From NCBI RefSeq assembly GCF_020193655.1, contig NZ_JADYVE010000006.1, positions 310,001 to 374,000 of the forward strand: a DNA stretch of 64,000 bases. The letters are read 5' to 3'. This document shows positions 24,056-35,334 of this stretch, piece by piece. Source of the DNA: Ensifer sp. IC3342 (GTDB lineage Bacteria > Pseudomonadota > Alphaproteobacteria > Rhizobiales > Rhizobiaceae). The stretch's first letter is position 1, and every line of letters begins with the position of its first letter. The notes beneath the pieces are model-generated. The model saw only the letters and a list, made by a program, of their open reading frames with translations, searched no databases and was not told the DNA's origin. Both the position numbers and the translations under genes were made by a program.

Positions 24056-25494
24056 CAATTGCCCCAGATTTTCCAGAACGGGCGCTTCTTCGGCTGCTCG
24101 ACGGCGGGTTGTTCGGTTGCCGCCTGCGGGTTTTCCGCCGGAGCCGCGGCCACTTGTGCATTGTTTCCGCCCGGCGTTGGTTGTTGCGTCTGGTCGGCTG
24201 CTGCCGGCTGTTGGTTTGCCGCGGGCTGCGGCGCACTCGGCTGAACGGCGGCCGGCTGCTCGGGTGCCTGGACCGTCGGCGCAGCGGTCGCGCCTTCCGG
24301 CTCGCTTGCCGAGAACAGGTTCCAGAAGGATTTTCTGGCGGGCGCCGGCTGGACGGCGGCTTGCAGGACAGGGCGCTCGATCGGGCTTGCCTGCGGCACC
24401 GGGACGCTCGCGCCGCCGCGGGTCGCTTTCTCCAGCGCCTCCTTCTGGATCAGCGCCGCCTGCTTGGCTTCCTCGGCCGCCTTCTGGTCGGCGAGCTTCT
24501 TTTCGAGGTCGCTCACCTTCATCAGCTTGCCGGCGTCGAGGGAGGTGCCCGTTGGAGCATAGGCGAGCTCGCGGCCCTTGCGCTGTTCGGCGACGATCGC
24601 CTTGCGCTCCGCTTCGGTCGGCTCATACCAGACCATGCCTTCGTACTTCTTCAGCGCCTTCTCGTAATCGCGCTGATAGTCCTTCTCGTAGCTTGCCATA
24701 GCCACCTGCAACGCCGGCGGCGTCGACATGGCGGGGCATTGGCCCATGGGATTGAACGTGCCGTCGCTTTGCTGGTTGAAGACGTACTTCCTCTCGCAGA
24801 CATTCACTTCCGGCGGGCGCTTCGTCACTTCGAACTGGTCATAGCCCGCTTTCAGCATCTTCCAGAACTCGATGTTCTGGTTGTCGCGATGACGGGCCAT
24901 GTTCTCCGCGGTCATACGGAAGGGAAAGGCCTGGAGTTGGACGCTTTGCTGCCCGCCTCTGAAGGCGTCACGCGCAAGCGCGAAGATCTCGATGATCTGC
25001 TCGTCGGTCATCGAGTAGCAGCCCGAGGAAGAGCAGGCGCCATGGATCATCAGATGCGTGCCTGAGCGGCCGTTCGCCTTGTCGTAGGTATTGGGGAAAC
25101 CCGTATTGATCGCGAGGTAATAGTTGGAATTGGGATTCATCTGATGCGGGAACAGCGGATAGAACCCTTCCGGGGCCTGCCGGTCACCTTCCTTTACCTT
25201 CGGACCGAGCTTTCCGGACCACGCGCAGATCTTATAGCTCTTCAGCAGTTGAAAGCGGTTCGCCGCGTTGGCCTTCCAGACCTCGAGCGTGCCTTCCTCC
25301 TTGAAGATCCTGAGCGCGATCGGAGAGGTCTTCTGCATCCCCAGTTCGCGCATCTTCGCTGTCATCTTGCTCGAAAGCTGATATTCGGTCTTGTTCTTAA
25401 CGGAGGAGAGATTGACCGAATCCAGCGTCTCGTTGGTGCAGCCGGCAAGCGCGGCTGCGATGGCGGCGGTGGCAACAAGGTTCCTGAAACGCAT
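24055..25494 (-). CDS. YafK-type L,D-transpeptidase-family lipoprotein
   Basis: L,D-transpeptidase-fold proteins form or cleave cross-links in peptidoglycan. The start at 25494 gives a lipoprotein signal with lipobox ALAGC (C19). The YkuD-type catalytic motif HGACSSSGCYSMTD lies near residue 150, typical of the YafK/DpaA branch, some of which remove Lpp from the cell wall. The C-terminal 180 residues are low complexity, rich in Ala, Pro and Gln, and probably an extended linker. A longer frame to 25521 is less likely because it would push the signal peptide inward. Confidence 0.82.
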   Translation of the reverse strand: MRFRNLVATAAIAAALAGCTNETLDSVNLSSVKNKTEYQLSSKMTAKMRELGMQKTSPIALRIFKEEGTLEVWKANAANRFQLLKSYKICAWSGKLGPKVKEGDRQAPEGFYPLFPHQMNPNSNYYLAINTGFPNTYDKANGRSGTHLMIHGACSSSGCYSMTDEQIIEIFALARDAFRGGQQSVQLQAFPFRMTAENMARHRDNQNIEFWKMLKAGYDQFEVTKRPPEVNVCERKYVFNQQSDGTFNPMGQCPAMSTPPALQVAMASYEKDYQRDYEKALKKYEGMVWYEPTEAERKAIVAEQRKGRELAYAPTGTSLDAGKLMKVSDLEKKLADQKAAEEAKQAALIQKEALEKATRGGASVPVPQASPIERPVLQAAVQPAPARKSFWNLFSASEPEGATAAPTVQAPEQPAAVQPSAPQPAANQQPAAADQTQQPTPGGNNAQVAAAPAENPQAATEQPAVEQPKKRPFWKIWGN

Positions 25495-25708
25495 CGGCAG
25501 AGGCCCGTAAAAAAAACACAATCCGTCATTGAACGCCGCACCCGTCGAGGCGCGCCCTCAACGAATCAGTAAGCGATCTTTCTTCACGAAATCTTAACCC
25601 TGCAGGATCCCCCTGCGCACGCCGTCTTTCATGACCGCACGAATATGGCCAAGATTTGGCCACAGTTTGATTTCCGGTTGCCGTTGCCGCGTTTTTAATC
25701 GCAATGGT

Positions 25709-26662
25709 TCAGAGATTTCGGCCGATATTGAGATATTTCTGCCGACGGTCCGTCCGCAGTTCTTCTCCTTTGCGGCCGGACAGCTCCTTGAGTGCATCGG
25801 CGATCACGGTTCCGGTGCGGTTGATGACCGATATCGGATCGCGATGGGCACCGCCGACCGGTTCGGGAATGATGCCGTCGATGATGCCGAGGGCTTTCAG
25901 GTCCTCGGCGGTGATCTTCATGCTGCTGGCGGCTTCCTTGGCGCGCGTTGAATCGCGCCAGAGGATCGACGCCGCGCCCTCCGGCGAGATGACGCTGTAA
26001 ATCGCATGCTCCAGCATATAGACGCGGTTGCCCGTTGCGATCGCGATCGCGCCGCCGGAGCCGCCTTCACCGATGACCACGGTGACGATCGGCACCTTGA
26101 CGTTGAGGCACATCTCGGTCGAGCGGGCGATCGCCTCGGCCTGGCCGCGCTCCTCGGCGCCGACGCCCGGATAGGCGCCCGCCGTATCGACCAACGTGAT
26201 CAGCGGCAGGCTGAAGCGGTCGGCCATCTCCATGACGCGGATCGCCTTGCGGTAGCCTTCCGGGCGCGGGCTGCCGAAATTGTGCTTGATGCGCGACTTG
26301 GTATCATTGCCCTTTTCCTGACCGAGGACCGCGACGGGCATGCCGCGAAAGCGGGCGAGCCCGGCCTGGATTGCATCGTCATTGCCGAAGTTGCGGTCGC
26401 CGGCGAGCGGCGTGAATTCGGTGAAAAGTTCGGCTGCGTAGTCGAGAAAGTGCGGGCGTGACGGGTGGCGGGCGACCTGGGTCTTCTGCCACGGCGACAG
26501 CTTGGAATAGATCTCGGCCATTGCGTCGCGCACACGCACCTCAAGCCGTGCGATCTCGTCGGATGTGTTCACACTCTCATCTTCGCTGGCGAGCTTCTTC
26601 AGTTCGAGAATCTTGCCTTCGAGATCAGAGATGGGTTTTTCGAAGTCGAGATAGTTGTGCAT
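25709..26662 (-). CDS. accA: Acetyl-CoA carboxylase carboxyltransferase subunit alpha
   Basis: AccA pairs with AccD to move CO2 from carboxybiotin to acetyl-CoA, the first step of fatty-acid synthesis. The 317-residue length is normal. Conserved blocks are [15 protein letters not shown] at the start, [58 protein letters not shown] and [10 protein letters not shown]. It is a single gene between an L,D-transpeptidase and xerD, all on the minus strand. The 185 bases after its stop hold a TGGCCAAGATTTGGCCA palindrome (25648-25664) and no gene. Confidence 0.95.
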   Translation of the reverse strand: MHNYLDFEKPISDLEGKILELKKLASEDESVNTSDEIARLEVRVRDAMAEIYSKLSPWQKTQVARHPSRPHFLDYAAELFTEFTPLAGDRNFGNDDAIQAGLARFRGMPVAVLGQEKGNDTKSRIKHNFGSPRPEGYRKAIRVMEMADRFSLPLITLVDTAGAYPGVGAEERGQAEAIARSTEMCLNVKVPIVTVVIGEGGSGGAIAIATGNRVYMLEHAIYSVISPEGAASILWRDSTRAKEAASSMKITAEDLKALGIIDGIIPEPVGGAHRDPISVINRTGTVIADALKELSGRKGEELRTDRRQKYLNIGRNL

Positions 26663-26725
26663 GAGATGCGTTTCCGATCAATTTGCGACAGGGCTGTCCG
26701 GTCGAAGCCAGCCTGCCCGGCGGTC

Positions 26726-27679
26726 CTAATCCTGTTTTTTCGCCTGTTTGGCAAGGGGGTGATGGTTTTGCACGAGGTCATGCAGCCGTTCTTCAAGCAC
26801 ATGCGTATAGATTTGTGTCGTTGAAATGTCTGAATGGCCGAGCAGTTCCTGCACGGCGCGCAGGTCGGCACCGTTGGCGAGCAGGTGGCTGGCGAAGGCA
26901 TGGCGCAGCACATGCGGCGAGATCGTCGCGACCCTTATGCCGGCGCGCGCCGCGAGGCCTTTGAGGTCGCGTGCGAAAACCTGGCGCGGCAGATAGCCGG
27001 CCTTGCCATAGGAAGGAAAGAGCCACGGGCTCTCCTCGGGCCGGTCGGCCTCCGCATTCTTTGACCGGAGCGCGTCTCCATAGGCGCGCATGGCGCTGAT
27101 GGCGGCCTGCGACAACGGCACCAGCCTTTCCTTGTTGCCCTTGCCGCGGATGACGAGGAAGCGGCCGTTCTGCGAGAGCACGGTTGCCGGCAGAGAAACG
27201 AGTTCGCTGACACGCATTCCCGTCGCATAGAGAAGCTCGATCAGCGCATGCATGCGTAGTTTTGCCAGTGCGTCTTCACCGCCGGTGGCAGCTTCGGTTT
27301 CGGCCTGGCCGATCAGCCTGGTCACGTCATCGATGCTGAGCGTCTTCGGCAGGGTGCGCGCCTTCTTCGGCGCGTCAAGGATCCCGGTCGGATCGTCGCC
27401 CCTGAGGCCCTCGGCGTACAGAAACTTGTAGAATTGCCGCAACGCGGACAGACGCCGCGCCTGCGATGAGGATTTGAAGCCTTCGCCGGCGAGATGCGAA
27501 AGGTAGCGTCTCAAGTCGTCGGCCGAGGCGTCGGTCAACCACGTGCCATGGGTGCGCAGGAAGGAGCGCGCGTCTTCGAGATCGCGCTCATAGGATTGCA
27601 GCGTATTGGTCGCCGCGCCGCGCTCGGCGCTCATCATCTCCAGAAAGGATTCGATATAGGCGGCGGATCGGTCGGTCAT
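26726..27679 (-). CDS. xerD: Tyrosine recombinase XerD
   Basis: XerD works with XerC at dif to resolve chromosome dimers during division. The 317-residue protein has the SAM-like core-binding domain at 1-90 and the catalytic domain after it. The catalytic residues are in [21 protein letters not shown] and [14 protein letters not shown], with the nucleophilic tyrosine in the last block. It follows accA in the usual rhizobial order. Its ATG overlaps the stop of a small membrane-protein gene upstream (ATGA). Confidence 0.93.
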   Translation of the reverse strand: MTDRSAAYIESFLEMMSAERGAATNTLQSYERDLEDARSFLRTHGTWLTDASADDLRRYLSHLAGEGFKSSSQARRLSALRQFYKFLYAEGLRGDDPTGILDAPKKARTLPKTLSIDDVTRLIGQAETEAATGGEDALAKLRMHALIELLYATGMRVSELVSLPATVLSQNGRFLVIRGKGNKERLVPLSQAAISAMRAYGDALRSKNAEADRPEESPWLFPSYGKAGYLPRQVFARDLKGLAARAGIRVATISPHVLRHAFASHLLANGADLRAVQELLGHSDISTTQIYTHVLEERLHDLVQNHHPLAKQAKKQD

Positions 27680-27825
27680 TGCGGCTTGTTGACCCGTTCC
27701 GATGGAATACGCACCGTTACGTCCCTTTCGACCGGCTCGACGAAAGTGACGAGAGCCACCATCGTGCCATAGACGATGGCGGCAAAGACGGCCAAGAAGA
27801 ACAGGAAGCGGAAAAGGGTCGGCAT
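27676..27825 (-). CDS. Short membrane protein upstream of xerD (49 aa)
   Basis: This short frame starts [20 protein letters not shown] and continues with a second hydrophobic part and a polar end, [15 protein letters not shown]. It has one strong membrane segment. The stop overlaps the xerD ATG by four bases, so the pair should be translated together. I recall the same small gene before xerD in related rhizobia, which argues that it is real. Function is unknown; regulation of or association with XerD is only a guess from position. Confidence 0.65.
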   Translation of the reverse strand: MPTLFRFLFFLAVFAAIVYGTMVALVTFVEPVERDVTVRIPSERVNKPQ

Positions 27826-27836
27826 TTCGGTCTCCT

Positions 27837-27925
27837 CTGCATGATTCCCTAATCGGAGCCGGTTAAGATCATGCAGTTGTTCTTCAAAAGCCCAGCAGCG
27901 ACGTTTCGCGTGTCTGCAGCGGATG
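27837..27925 (-). repeat. RIME-like repeat, diverged copy
   Basis: In reverse orientation it shows CTGCATGATTCCC...GATCATGCAG, a degraded central part (CAGCAGCGACG) and GCGTGTCTGC. The order of blocks matches the other RIME elements, but the first palindrome has decayed. It lies in the divergent region before aroK. Confidence 0.5.
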
Positions 27926-28044
27926 CGTGAACTATATGAACGGCCCTGCCGTCGAGTTCAAGAAGCGCCGCGCGGCACGCGCGACGACTTGACGCTCCCC
28001 GTCGATTTGTCGATATCGGAGGGGAATGGGGAAAATGAAGTGCA

Positions 28045-28635
28045 ATGAATGACGTGACCGAACCGGTTTCCGCGACGCTTGCCGAACGGGCGAAGCTCGC
28101 TCTCGGTAAGCGCAATCTCGTTTTCATCGGATTGATGGGAGCGGGAAAATCGGCAATCGGTCGACTGACCGCGCAGGCGCTCGGCATTCCCTTCATCGAT
28201 TCCGATCATGAGATCGAGCGGGTTTCCCGCATGACGATCAGCGAGCTCTTCGCGGCCTATGGCGAGGAAGAATTTCGGGCGCTCGAGGCCCGCGTGCTGA
28301 AACGGCTGCTAAGATCCGGTCCCCGGGTGGTCTCGACTGGCGGCGGCGCCTACATCAACGAACGCTCGCGCCGGCAGATCAAGAAGGGCGGTATGACGAT
28401 CTGGCTCAATGCGGACCTCGACGTGCTGTGGGAGCGTGTGAACAAGCGCGACACCCGGCCGCTTCTGAAAACCGAGAACCCGAAACAGACGCTCGAAAAC
28501 CTGATGCGCGCGCGTTACCCGATCTATGCGGAGGCGGATCTGACCGTCCAATCGCGCGACGTGAAGAAGGAGATGATTGTCGAGGAGGTCCTCACCGCCA
28601 TCGCCGATCGCCAGAAAGCTCAAAGCCATGAATAG
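28045..28635 (+). CDS. aroK: Shikimate kinase
   Basis: Shikimate kinase phosphorylates shikimate at the 3-hydroxyl in aromatic amino acid synthesis. The 196-residue protein has Walker A GLMGAGKS at 29-36, the shikimate-binding DSDHEIE at 52-58, STGGGAYI and the lid region RDTRPLL. A 20-residue N-terminal extension is normal for rhizobia. The gene overlaps aroB by eight bases and starts the aroK-aroB-corC operon. Confidence 0.95.
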   Translation: MNDVTEPVSATLAERAKLALGKRNLVFIGLMGAGKSAIGRLTAQALGIPFIDSDHEIERVSRMTISELFAAYGEEEFRALEARVLKRLLRSGPRVVSTGGGAYINERSRRQIKKGGMTIWLNADLDVLWERVNKRDTRPLLKTENPKQTLENLMRARYPIYAEADLTVQSRDVKKEMIVEEVLTAIADRQKAQSHE

Positions 28636-29761
28636 CCATGTGATATCCGCCGCCGAGCGCAAGGTCCGTGTCGACCTTGGAGATCGCTCCTATGACATTC
28701 TCATCGGCCCCGGCCTCATTGCCGCCGCGGGCAAGGAGATCGCGTCGCGCCTCAAGGGCCGGAAGATGGCGATCATCACCGACGATAACGTCGCGCCATG
28801 CTATCTTCAGCCGCTGATGGCGAGCCTCAATGAAACTGGCATCGAGGCGGTCTCGCTCGTGCTGCCCGCAGGTGAAAAGACGAAGAGCTTCGATCATCTC
28901 ATTCCCGTCTGCGAGACCGTGCTCGGCGCCAGGATCGAGCGGAACGACGCGGTGATCGCGCTCGGCGGTGGCGTCATCGGTGATCTCACCGGCTTTGCGG
29001 CTGGCATCGTCCGCCGCGGTTCGCGCTTCATCCAGGTTCCGACCTCGCTGCTGGCACAGGTCGATTCTTCCGTCGGCGGCAAGACCGGGATCAATTCGCC
29101 GCATGGCAAAAACCTGATCGGTGTCTTTCATCAGCCGGATCTCGTCCTGGCCGACACAGACGTGCTCGATACCTTAAGCCCGCGCGAATTCCGGGCGGGC
29201 TATGCCGAAGTCGCCAAGTACGGCCTGATCGACAAGCCGGAATTTTTTGACTGGCTCGAACGCAACTGGCAGGCCGTTTTCGCTGGAGGGCCGGCTCGGA
29301 TCGAGGCCATTGCCGTCAGCTGCCAGGCGAAGGCCGACGTGGTGGCTGCGGACGAACGCGAGAACGGCTTACGCGCGCTTCTCAATCTTGGACACACCTT
29401 CGGTCACGCTCTGGAGGCTGCGACGGAATACGACAGCGCGCGACTGGTGCACGGAGAGGGCGTTGCGATCGGCATGGTGCTGGCCCACGATTTTTCTGCC
29501 CGCATGAACCTCGCGAGCCCGGACGATGCGCGGCGCGTGGAAACCCATCTCAAAGCGGTCGGCCTGCCGACGCGGATGGCCGACATACCCGGCAGCCTGC
29601 CGCCGGCCGAGCGGCTGATGGACGCGATCGCCCAGGACAAGAAGGTGAAAGGCGGCAAACTCACCTTCATCCTCACCAGGGGCATCGGCCAGTCCTTTGT
29701 CGCCGATGATGTTCCGGCTTCGGAAGTGCTGAGCTTCCTCAAGGAAAAACATCCCCGATGA
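28628..29761 (+). CDS. aroB: 3-dehydroquinate synthase
   Basis: AroB converts DAHP to 3-dehydroquinate using NAD and a divalent metal. The 377-residue protein shows [45 protein letters not shown] and the metal-binding [10 protein letters not shown] and [10 protein letters not shown]. The ATG at 28628 lies within the last codons of aroK and is preferred to the longer frame at 28577. Its stop overlaps the next start by four bases. Confidence 0.95.
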   Translation: MNSHVISAAERKVRVDLGDRSYDILIGPGLIAAAGKEIASRLKGRKMAIITDDNVAPCYLQPLMASLNETGIEAVSLVLPAGEKTKSFDHLIPVCETVLGARIERNDAVIALGGGVIGDLTGFAAGIVRRGSRFIQVPTSLLAQVDSSVGGKTGINSPHGKNLIGVFHQPDLVLADTDVLDTLSPREFRAGYAEVAKYGLIDKPEFFDWLERNWQAVFAGGPARIEAIAVSCQAKADVVAADERENGLRALLNLGHTFGHALEAATEYDSARLVHGEGVAIGMVLAHDFSARMNLASPDDARRVETHLKAVGLPTRMADIPGSLPPAERLMDAIAQDKKVKGGKLTFILTRGIGQSFVADDVPASEVLSFLKEKHPR

Positions 29762-31065
29762 CCAGCGACACGCTATGGGCATTCGTGGCGGAGCATTGGC
29801 CGTCTCTCGTTTCGGTCATCTGCTTGCTGTTGCTCTCGGCGTTCTTTTCCGGATCGGAGGCTGCCTTAACTGCGGCCTCCCGGGCGCGGATGCACATGCT
29901 CGAGAGCAACGGCGATCGCCGCGCGGGTATCGTCAATCGTCTGATCGAGCGGCGTGACCGTCTCGTTGGAACGCTGCTGCTCGGCAACAACCTCGTCACC
30001 ATTCTGGCGACAGCGCTGGCCACGAGCCTGCTGATCGGCCTCGTTGGCAGTTCCGCCGTGGCAATCGCTACGCTTAGTATGACCGTGCTGCTTGTCGTCT
30101 TTGCCGAAGTGCTGCCGAAGAGCTGGGCTATTGCCTCGCCGGACCGGTTCGCGCTCGCCGTCGCACCTCTCGTAAGGCCCTTCATGGCGGTTGCCGGCCC
30201 AGTATCAACACTCATTAATACGTTCGTCCGGCGCCTTTTGACCTTCTTCGGCGTGGACGTTGCCTCCGACAAGCCGATGTTGTCGGCGCAGGAAGAACTG
30301 CGCGGCGCAGTCGACCTCCTTCACCGAGAAGGGGCGGTGATCAAGGCGGACCTCGACCGGCTCGGTGGCGTGCTGGATCTCGGCGAACTCGAGGTCTCCG
30401 ACATCATGATCCACCGCACCGCCATGCAGGCAGTCAATGCCGAAGACCCGTCGGAGGTCTGCGTTCGGGAAATCCTTGAAAGCCCGTTCACGCGCCTGCC
30501 GCTCTGGCGCGGATCGACCGACAACATCATCGGGGTCGTCCATTCGAAGGATCTCTTGCGCGCGCTTGCGGAACCGGACGTCGAGCCCGCGAGCCTCGAC
30601 ATCGTCAAGATCGCGCAGAAACCCTGGTTCGTGCCGGATACGACCAATCTCAAGGACCAACTCAACGCCTTTTTGCGGCGCAAGCTGCATCTCGCGATCG
30701 TCGTCGACGAATACGGCCAGGTTCAGGGTCTCGTGACGCTCGAGGACATCCTCGAGGAGATCGTCGGCGATATTGCCGATGAACACGACATCGACATCCA
30801 GGGCGTGCGGCAGGAGGCCGACGGGTCGATCGTCGTCGACGGATCGGTGCCAATCCGCGACCTCAACCGGGCGCTGGACTGGTCGCTGCCCGACGAGGAG
30901 GCAACGACCGTCGCGGGTCTCGTCATCCACGAATCGAAGAGCATTCCGGAAGAACGGCAGGCCTTCACCTTCTACGGCAAGCGCTTCATCGTCATGAAGC
31001 GGGTCAAGAACCGGATCACCAAGCTGCGCATCCGCCCGGCCGAGGATGGAACGTCGATCGGCTAG
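29758..31065 (+). CDS. HlyC/CorC-family CNNM/CBS membrane protein
   Basis: Proteins of this family act in magnesium or cobalt handling or export at the inner membrane. The 435 residues contain an N-terminal DUF21/CNNM domain with four hydrophobic segments (about 16-35, 69-90, 97-120, 133-155) and the [17 protein letters not shown] motif, then paired CBS domains (about 205-325) and a C-terminal CorC_HlyC domain ending [11 protein letters not shown]. It is the third gene of the aroK-aroB operon, a common order in Rhizobiales, with a four-base overlap to aroB. Confidence 0.9.
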   Translation: MTSDTLWAFVAEHWPSLVSVICLLLLSAFFSGSEAALTAASRARMHMLESNGDRRAGIVNRLIERRDRLVGTLLLGNNLVTILATALATSLLIGLVGSSAVAIATLSMTVLLVVFAEVLPKSWAIASPDRFALAVAPLVRPFMAVAGPVSTLINTFVRRLLTFFGVDVASDKPMLSAQEELRGAVDLLHREGAVIKADLDRLGGVLDLGELEVSDIMIHRTAMQAVNAEDPSEVCVREILESPFTRLPLWRGSTDNIIGVVHSKDLLRALAEPDVEPASLDIVKIAQKPWFVPDTTNLKDQLNAFLRRKLHLAIVVDEYGQVQGLVTLEDILEEIVGDIADEHDIDIQGVRQEADGSIVVDGSVPIRDLNRALDWSLPDEEATTVAGLVIHESKSIPEERQAFTFYGKRFIVMKRVKNRITKLRIRPAEDGTSIG

Positions 31066-31100
31066 TCCAGGGGTTAAAGCAGGAGAAAGCTCGACGTGGC

Positions 31101-31382
31101 TCACCAGCTCGTCGGCTCTTCCGGCGCAGCCGGCTCGATGGCGAGCGCATGCAGACCCGTATCGAGCTCCGGCTTCAGAAGGTCGTTGATCGCGCGGTGG
31201 CGCGCCACCCGGCTCATGCCGGAAAATGCGCTGGAGACGATCCTGATCCGGAAATGCGTTTCGCCTTCGCCGTCGAAACCGGGCTGGTGACCGGCATGCA
31301 GATGGCTTTCGTTGATCACCGCAAGGCGCTCGGGATGGAAGGCGTCGAGAAGTTTCTGCTCGATCCGGCTTCGCAGCGACAT
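31101..31382 (-). CDS. bolA: BolA family protein
   Basis: BolA proteins partner with monothiol glutaredoxins and bind Fe-S clusters; some also act as regulators. The 93-residue product has IEQKLLDAFHPERLAVINES and the conserved HAGHQPGFDGEGETHFRIRI with the cluster-ligand His, then RVARHRAINDLL. It converges with the CorC-type gene and diverges from the J-domain protein gene. Confidence 0.93.
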   Translation of the reverse strand: MSLRSRIEQKLLDAFHPERLAVINESHLHAGHQPGFDGEGETHFRIRIVSSAFSGMSRVARHRAINDLLKPELDTGLHALAIEPAAPEEPTSW

Positions 31383-31401
31383 TGTTCCGTCCTATCTCTC
31401 T

Positions 31402-31516
31402 AGATCCCAATGATCTTGGGTCGAATCGACCCAAGATCATAAACGTGATCGATTCTAATAATTTGGAGAGGGATTCGGGCGGAAAACCGCACATATTTTT
31501 CCTCATCCCGCTCTAG
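31402..31516. repeat. Composite palindromic repeat
   Basis: The left part is a near-perfect hairpin with 15-base arms (ATGATCTTGGGTCGA and its complement, 31410-31440, one-base loop). After AAACGTGATCGATTCTAATA comes a second palindrome, AGAGGGATTCGGGCGG to CATCCCGCTCT (about 31465-31514). I recall both modules in this order elsewhere in Sinorhizobium genomes. Confidence 0.65.
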
Positions 31517-31627
31517 TTGCTGCCAGACGCAGTGCGGTGCCCATGCCCTGGCCGCGCAAAATGCTCGCACAAAGCCAGCAACATTCATCTTTGTCAATTC
31601 TTGTTGTGGGGGCCTCCAAACCCCATA

Positions 31628-32263
31628 ATGTCGGCTATGAAACTCGATTCAAAATACTTCGATCGCATCCGTACGCGCCGCAAGGTGGAGCCGCGCGCAG
31701 AGCCGTCTGCGCCCGTATGCCAGTGGGATGGCTGCGACAAGAAGGCGATGCATCGGGCTCCTGTCGGCCGTAATGCCGAGGGCGAATATTTCATGTTCTG
31801 CTTCGAGCATGTGAAGGAATACAACAAGGGCTACAATTACTTCTCCGGGCTTTCCGATAGCGAAATTGCGCGCTACCAGAAGGAAGCAGTCACCGGTCAT
31901 CGTCCGACCTGGACCGTCGGCGTCAACAGGAACGCCCGCAATGGGCCGACCCAGTCGCAAATGCGTTCCGGCACGGCGGGGGCGCAGGCCCGCATGCGCG
32001 ATCCGTTCGGCTTCTTCAACGAGGCGCGCGCCCGGTCGGCTCGGCACGAACCGCGCCTGCGCAAGCTGAAAACGCTCGAAGCCAAGGCCTTCGAAACGCT
32101 TGGCCTTGCGGCCTCAGCGACTGCTGCCGATATCAAAGCGGCCTACAAGGAGCTCGTGAAGAAGCACCACCCCGATGCAAATGGCGGAGACAGGGGATCG
32201 GAGGACCGTTTTCGCGCGGTTATTCAAGCCTATCAATTGTTAAAACAGGCTGGTTTCTGCTAA
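31628..32263 (+). CDS. J-domain protein (DnaJ-like, C-terminal J domain)
   Basis: The first 150 residues carry [18 protein letters not shown] and [16 protein letters not shown], conserved in this alphaproteobacterial family and possibly metal-binding through Cys/His. The last 65 residues are a J domain ([21 protein letters not shown], with [10 protein letters not shown] carrying HPD), which stimulates DnaK ATPase. The start is the ATG at 31628 or one three codons later; neither has a strong ribosome binding site. It is followed 73 bases later by cobS, the usual rhizobial order. Confidence 0.85.
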   Translation: MSAMKLDSKYFDRIRTRRKVEPRAEPSAPVCQWDGCDKKAMHRAPVGRNAEGEYFMFCFEHVKEYNKGYNYFSGLSDSEIARYQKEAVTGHRPTWTVGVNRNARNGPTQSQMRSGTAGAQARMRDPFGFFNEARARSARHEPRLRKLKTLEAKAFETLGLAASATAADIKAAYKELVKKHHPDANGGDRGSEDRFRAVIQAYQLLKQAGFC

Positions 32264-32336
32264 CAACGCGGATTATGACAGAAAGCACTTTTTGCAGGCG
32301 AATGCGCGGGTGCCTGCCGGCGGCCGCTCTGGAGAC

Positions 32337-33335
32337 ATGATGAGCAAGATTGACCTCGACATTTCCAACCTCCCCGATACGACGATCTCGGTCCGGGAGG
32401 TCTTCGGCATTGATACGGATTTGCGCGTTCCTGCCTATTCGAAGGGCGACGCCTATGTGCCCGATCTCGATCCCGACTATCTCTTCGATCGCGAAACGAC
32501 GCTCGCCATTCTTGCAGGATTCGCTCACAACCGACGCGTGATGGTTGCCGGCTACCATGGGACCGGCAAGTCCACCCATATCGAGCAGGTTGCGGCGCGG
32601 CTCAACTGGCCCTGCGTGCGCGTCAACCTCGACAGCCATGTCAGCCGTATCGACCTCGTCGGCAAGGATGCGATCGTCGTTAAGGACGGGCTGCAGGTCA
32701 CCGAGTTCAAGGACGGTATTCTCCCCTGGGCCTACCAGCACAATGTCGCGCTCGTCTTCGACGAATACGACGCAGGCCGCCCCGATGTCATGTTCGTCAT
32801 CCAGCGGGTGCTCGAATCCTCCGGTCGCCTGACGCTCCTCGACCAGAGCCGCGTCATTCGCCCGCATCCGGCCTTCCGTCTGTTTGCGACCGCGAACACG
32901 GTCGGCCTCGGCGACACGACCGGCCTCTATCACGGCACGCAGCAGATCAACCAGGCGCAGATGGACCGCTGGTCGATCGTCACGACGCTCAACTATCTGC
33001 CGCATGACAAGGAGGTCGACATCGTCGCCGCCAAGGTCAAGGGCTTTACCGCCGACAAGGGACGCGAGACCGTATCCAAGATGGTTCGCGTCGCGGATCT
33101 GACACGTGCGGCTTTCATCAATGGCGACCTTTCGACGGTCATGAGCCCGCGCACGGTGATCACCTGGGCGGAGAACGCCTATATCTTCGGCGATATCGCC
33201 TTCGCCTTCCGCGTGACGTTTCTCAACAAGTGCGATGAGCTGGAGCGGGCGCTGGTCGCCGAGCACTACCAGCGGGCCTTCGGCGTCGAGCTCAAGGAGA
33301 GCGCCGCCAATATTGTGCTGGAAGCCACCGCCTAA
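32337..33335 (+). CDS. cobS: Cobaltochelatase subunit CobS
   Basis: CobS is the AAA+ ATPase that, with CobT and CobN, inserts cobalt into hydrogenobyrinic acid a,c-diamide in aerobic B12 synthesis. The 332-residue protein has Walker [10 protein letters not shown], Walker [17 protein letters not shown] and the arginine-finger region. The ATG pair at 32337/32340 follows GGAG. The 103 bases between cobS and cobT include a hairpin (TTCTGCC/GGCAGAA). Confidence 0.95.
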   Translation: MMSKIDLDISNLPDTTISVREVFGIDTDLRVPAYSKGDAYVPDLDPDYLFDRETTLAILAGFAHNRRVMVAGYHGTGKSTHIEQVAARLNWPCVRVNLDSHVSRIDLVGKDAIVVKDGLQVTEFKDGILPWAYQHNVALVFDEYDAGRPDVMFVIQRVLESSGRLTLLDQSRVIRPHPAFRLFATANTVGLGDTTGLYHGTQQINQAQMDRWSIVTTLNYLPHDKEVDIVAAKVKGFTADKGRETVSKMVRVADLTRAAFINGDLSTVMSPRTVITWAENAYIFGDIAFAFRVTFLNKCDELERALVAEHYQRAFGVELKESAANIVLEATA

Positions 33336-33438
33336 GGCCTTCTGCCGCCGGCTTCGGGCAGAAGCTGGCCCGCAGACTTCGCAGTCAAGCGGATATAAGC
33401 GCCCGGATGTCACCGTATCTGGCTGAAAAGGATTTGTC

Positions 33439-35334
33439 GTGAGCTCAAACTCCAAGGCGAAACCGAACACGAGGGAAAACGCCGCTGAACCGTTCAAGCG
33501 GGCGCTTTCCGGCTGTATCCGGTCGATTGCCGGCGATGCCGAGCTCGAGGTTGCCTTTGCAAACGAGCGCCCCGGAATGGCGGGCGAGCGCATCCGGCTT
33601 CCGGAACTCTCCAAACGCCCGACCCGGCAGGAGCTTGCCGTGGCGCGCGGCCTGGGCGACTCCATGGCACTGCGCAAGGCGTGCCACGACGCCCGCATCC
33701 ATGCGACGATGTCTCCGCAGGGAGCGGATGCGCGGGCGATCTTCGATGCGGTCGAGCAGGCGCGCGTCGAGGCGATCGGTGCGCTCCGGATGGCCGGCGT
33801 TGCCGACAATCTCTCCACGATGCTCGAGGAGAAATACGCCAAGGCGAATTTCGCAGCGATCGAGAGCCAGTCGGATGCGCCGCTCGAAGAGGCGGTGGCG
33901 CTTCTCGTGCGTGAAAAGCTGACCGGCGAGAAGCCACCGGCATCGGCCGGCAAGGTGCTCGACCTCTGGCGCGATTTCATCGAGAGCAAGGCCGCCGCGG
34001 ATATGCGCAACCTGCCTACCGCAATCAACAATCAGCAGGCCTTCGCCCGCGTCGTGCGCGACATGCTGTCGTCGATGGATGTCGCCGAGAAATACGGCGA
34101 GGACGACATCGAGCCGGACGAGCAGGAAAGCGAAACCGACGAGGATCAACCGCGCAGTCAGGAGCAGGACGAGAACGCCAGCGACGAGGAAGAAGGCTCT
34201 GACGCAGCACCCGCCGATGAGAACCAGTCTGCCGAGGAGCAGATGGAAGAAGGCGAGATGGACGGCGCCGAGATTTCCGACGACGACCTACAGGACGAAG
34301 GCGAAGAGGAAAGCGAGACGCCCGGCGAGGTCAAACGGCCGAACCATCCCTTCGCGGATTTCAACGAGAAGGTCGACTACACCGTTTACACGCGGGAATT
34401 CGACGAGACGATTACTGCCGAGGAGCTTTGCGACGAGGCTGAGCTCGACCGCCTCCGTGCGTTCCTCGATAAGCAGCTCGCCCACCTGCAAGGGGCAGTT
34501 GGCCGCCTCGCAAACCGGCTGCAGCGCCGGCTGATGGCGCAGCAGAACCGCTCCTGGGAGTTCGACCTCGAGGAAGGCTATCTCGACACGGCCCGGCTCC
34601 AACGCATCATCATCGACCCGATGCAGCCGCTTTCCTTCAAGCGCGAGAAGGACACGACCTTCCGCGATACGGTGGTGACGCTGCTTATCGACAATTCCGG
34701 CTCGATGCGCGGCCGGCCGATCACCGTCGCGGCGACCTGCGCCGACATCCTGGCCCGCACGCTGGAGCGTTGTGGCGTCAAGGTGGAGATCCTCGGCTTT
34801 ACCACCAAAGCGTGGAAGGGCGGGCAGTCGCGCGAGAAATGGCTGGCCGGCGGCAAGCCCCAGGCGCCCGGCCGTCTCAATGACCTGAGGCACATCGTCT
34901 ACAAATCGGCTGATGCCCCCTGGCGTCGGGCGCGCCGCAATCTCGGGCTGATGATGCGCGAAGGCTTGCTGAAAGAGAACATCGATGGCGAGGCGCTGAT
35001 GTGGGCGCACGACCGGCTGCTGGCTCGGGCGGAGCAACGGCGCATCCTGATGATGATATCTGACGGTGCGCCGGTCGATGATTCCACGCTGTCGGTGAAC
35101 CCCGGAAACTATCTCGAGCGCCACCTGCGCGCCGTCATCGAGCAGATCGAGACCCGTTCGCCGGTCGAGCTTCTGGCTATCGGCATCGGCCATGACGTGA
35201 CGCGCTATTACCGCCGTGCGGTCACCATCGTCGACGCGGACGAACTGGCGGGTGCGATGACGGAGCAGCTCGCAGCGCTCTTCGAGGACGAAAGCCTGCA
35301 TCGCCGCTCCGGGCGCATGCGCCGCACGGGCTAG
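33439..35334 (+). CDS. cobT: Cobaltochelatase subunit CobT
   Basis: CobT forms the hexameric partner ring of CobS. The 631-residue protein starts at a GTG and has an N-terminal helical domain. A long acidic stretch of Glu/Asp runs over about 215-295, and a C-terminal von Willebrand A domain carries the MIDAS motif ([13 protein letters not shown] near residue 415). The layout is the standard one for the family, and it follows cobS directly. Confidence 0.95.
   Translation: MSSNSKAKPNTRENAAEPFKRALSGCIRSIAGDAELEVAFANERPGMAGERIRLPELSKRPTRQELAVARGLGDSMALRKACHDARIHATMSPQGADARAIFDAVEQARVEAIGALRMAGVADNLSTMLEEKYAKANFAAIESQSDAPLEEAVALLVREKLTGEKPPASAGKVLDLWRDFIESKAAADMRNLPTAINNQQAFARVVRDMLSSMDVAEKYGEDDIEPDEQESETDEDQPRSQEQDENASDEEEGSDAAPADENQSAEEQMEEGEMDGAEISDDDLQDEGEEESETPGEVKRPNHPFADFNEKVDYTVYTREFDETITAEELCDEAELDRLRAFLDKQLAHLQGAVGRLANRLQRRLMAQQNRSWEFDLEEGYLDTARLQRIIIDPMQPLSFKREKDTTFRDTVVTLLIDNSGSMRGRPITVAATCADILARTLERCGVKVEILGFTTKAWKGGQSREKWLAGGKPQAPGRLNDLRHIVYKSADAPWRRARRNLGLMMREGLLKENIDGEALMWAHDRLLARAEQRRILMMISDGAPVDDSTLSVNPGNYLERHLRAVIEQIETRSPVELLAIGIGHDVTRYYRRAVTIVDADELAGAMTEQLAALFEDESLHRRSGRMRRTG

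Noticed and set aside
32220-34031. A 603-codon minus-strand frame across cobS and cobT
   Set aside because: It is antisense to well-supported cobalt chelatase genes and has no ribosome binding site or recognisable domain.
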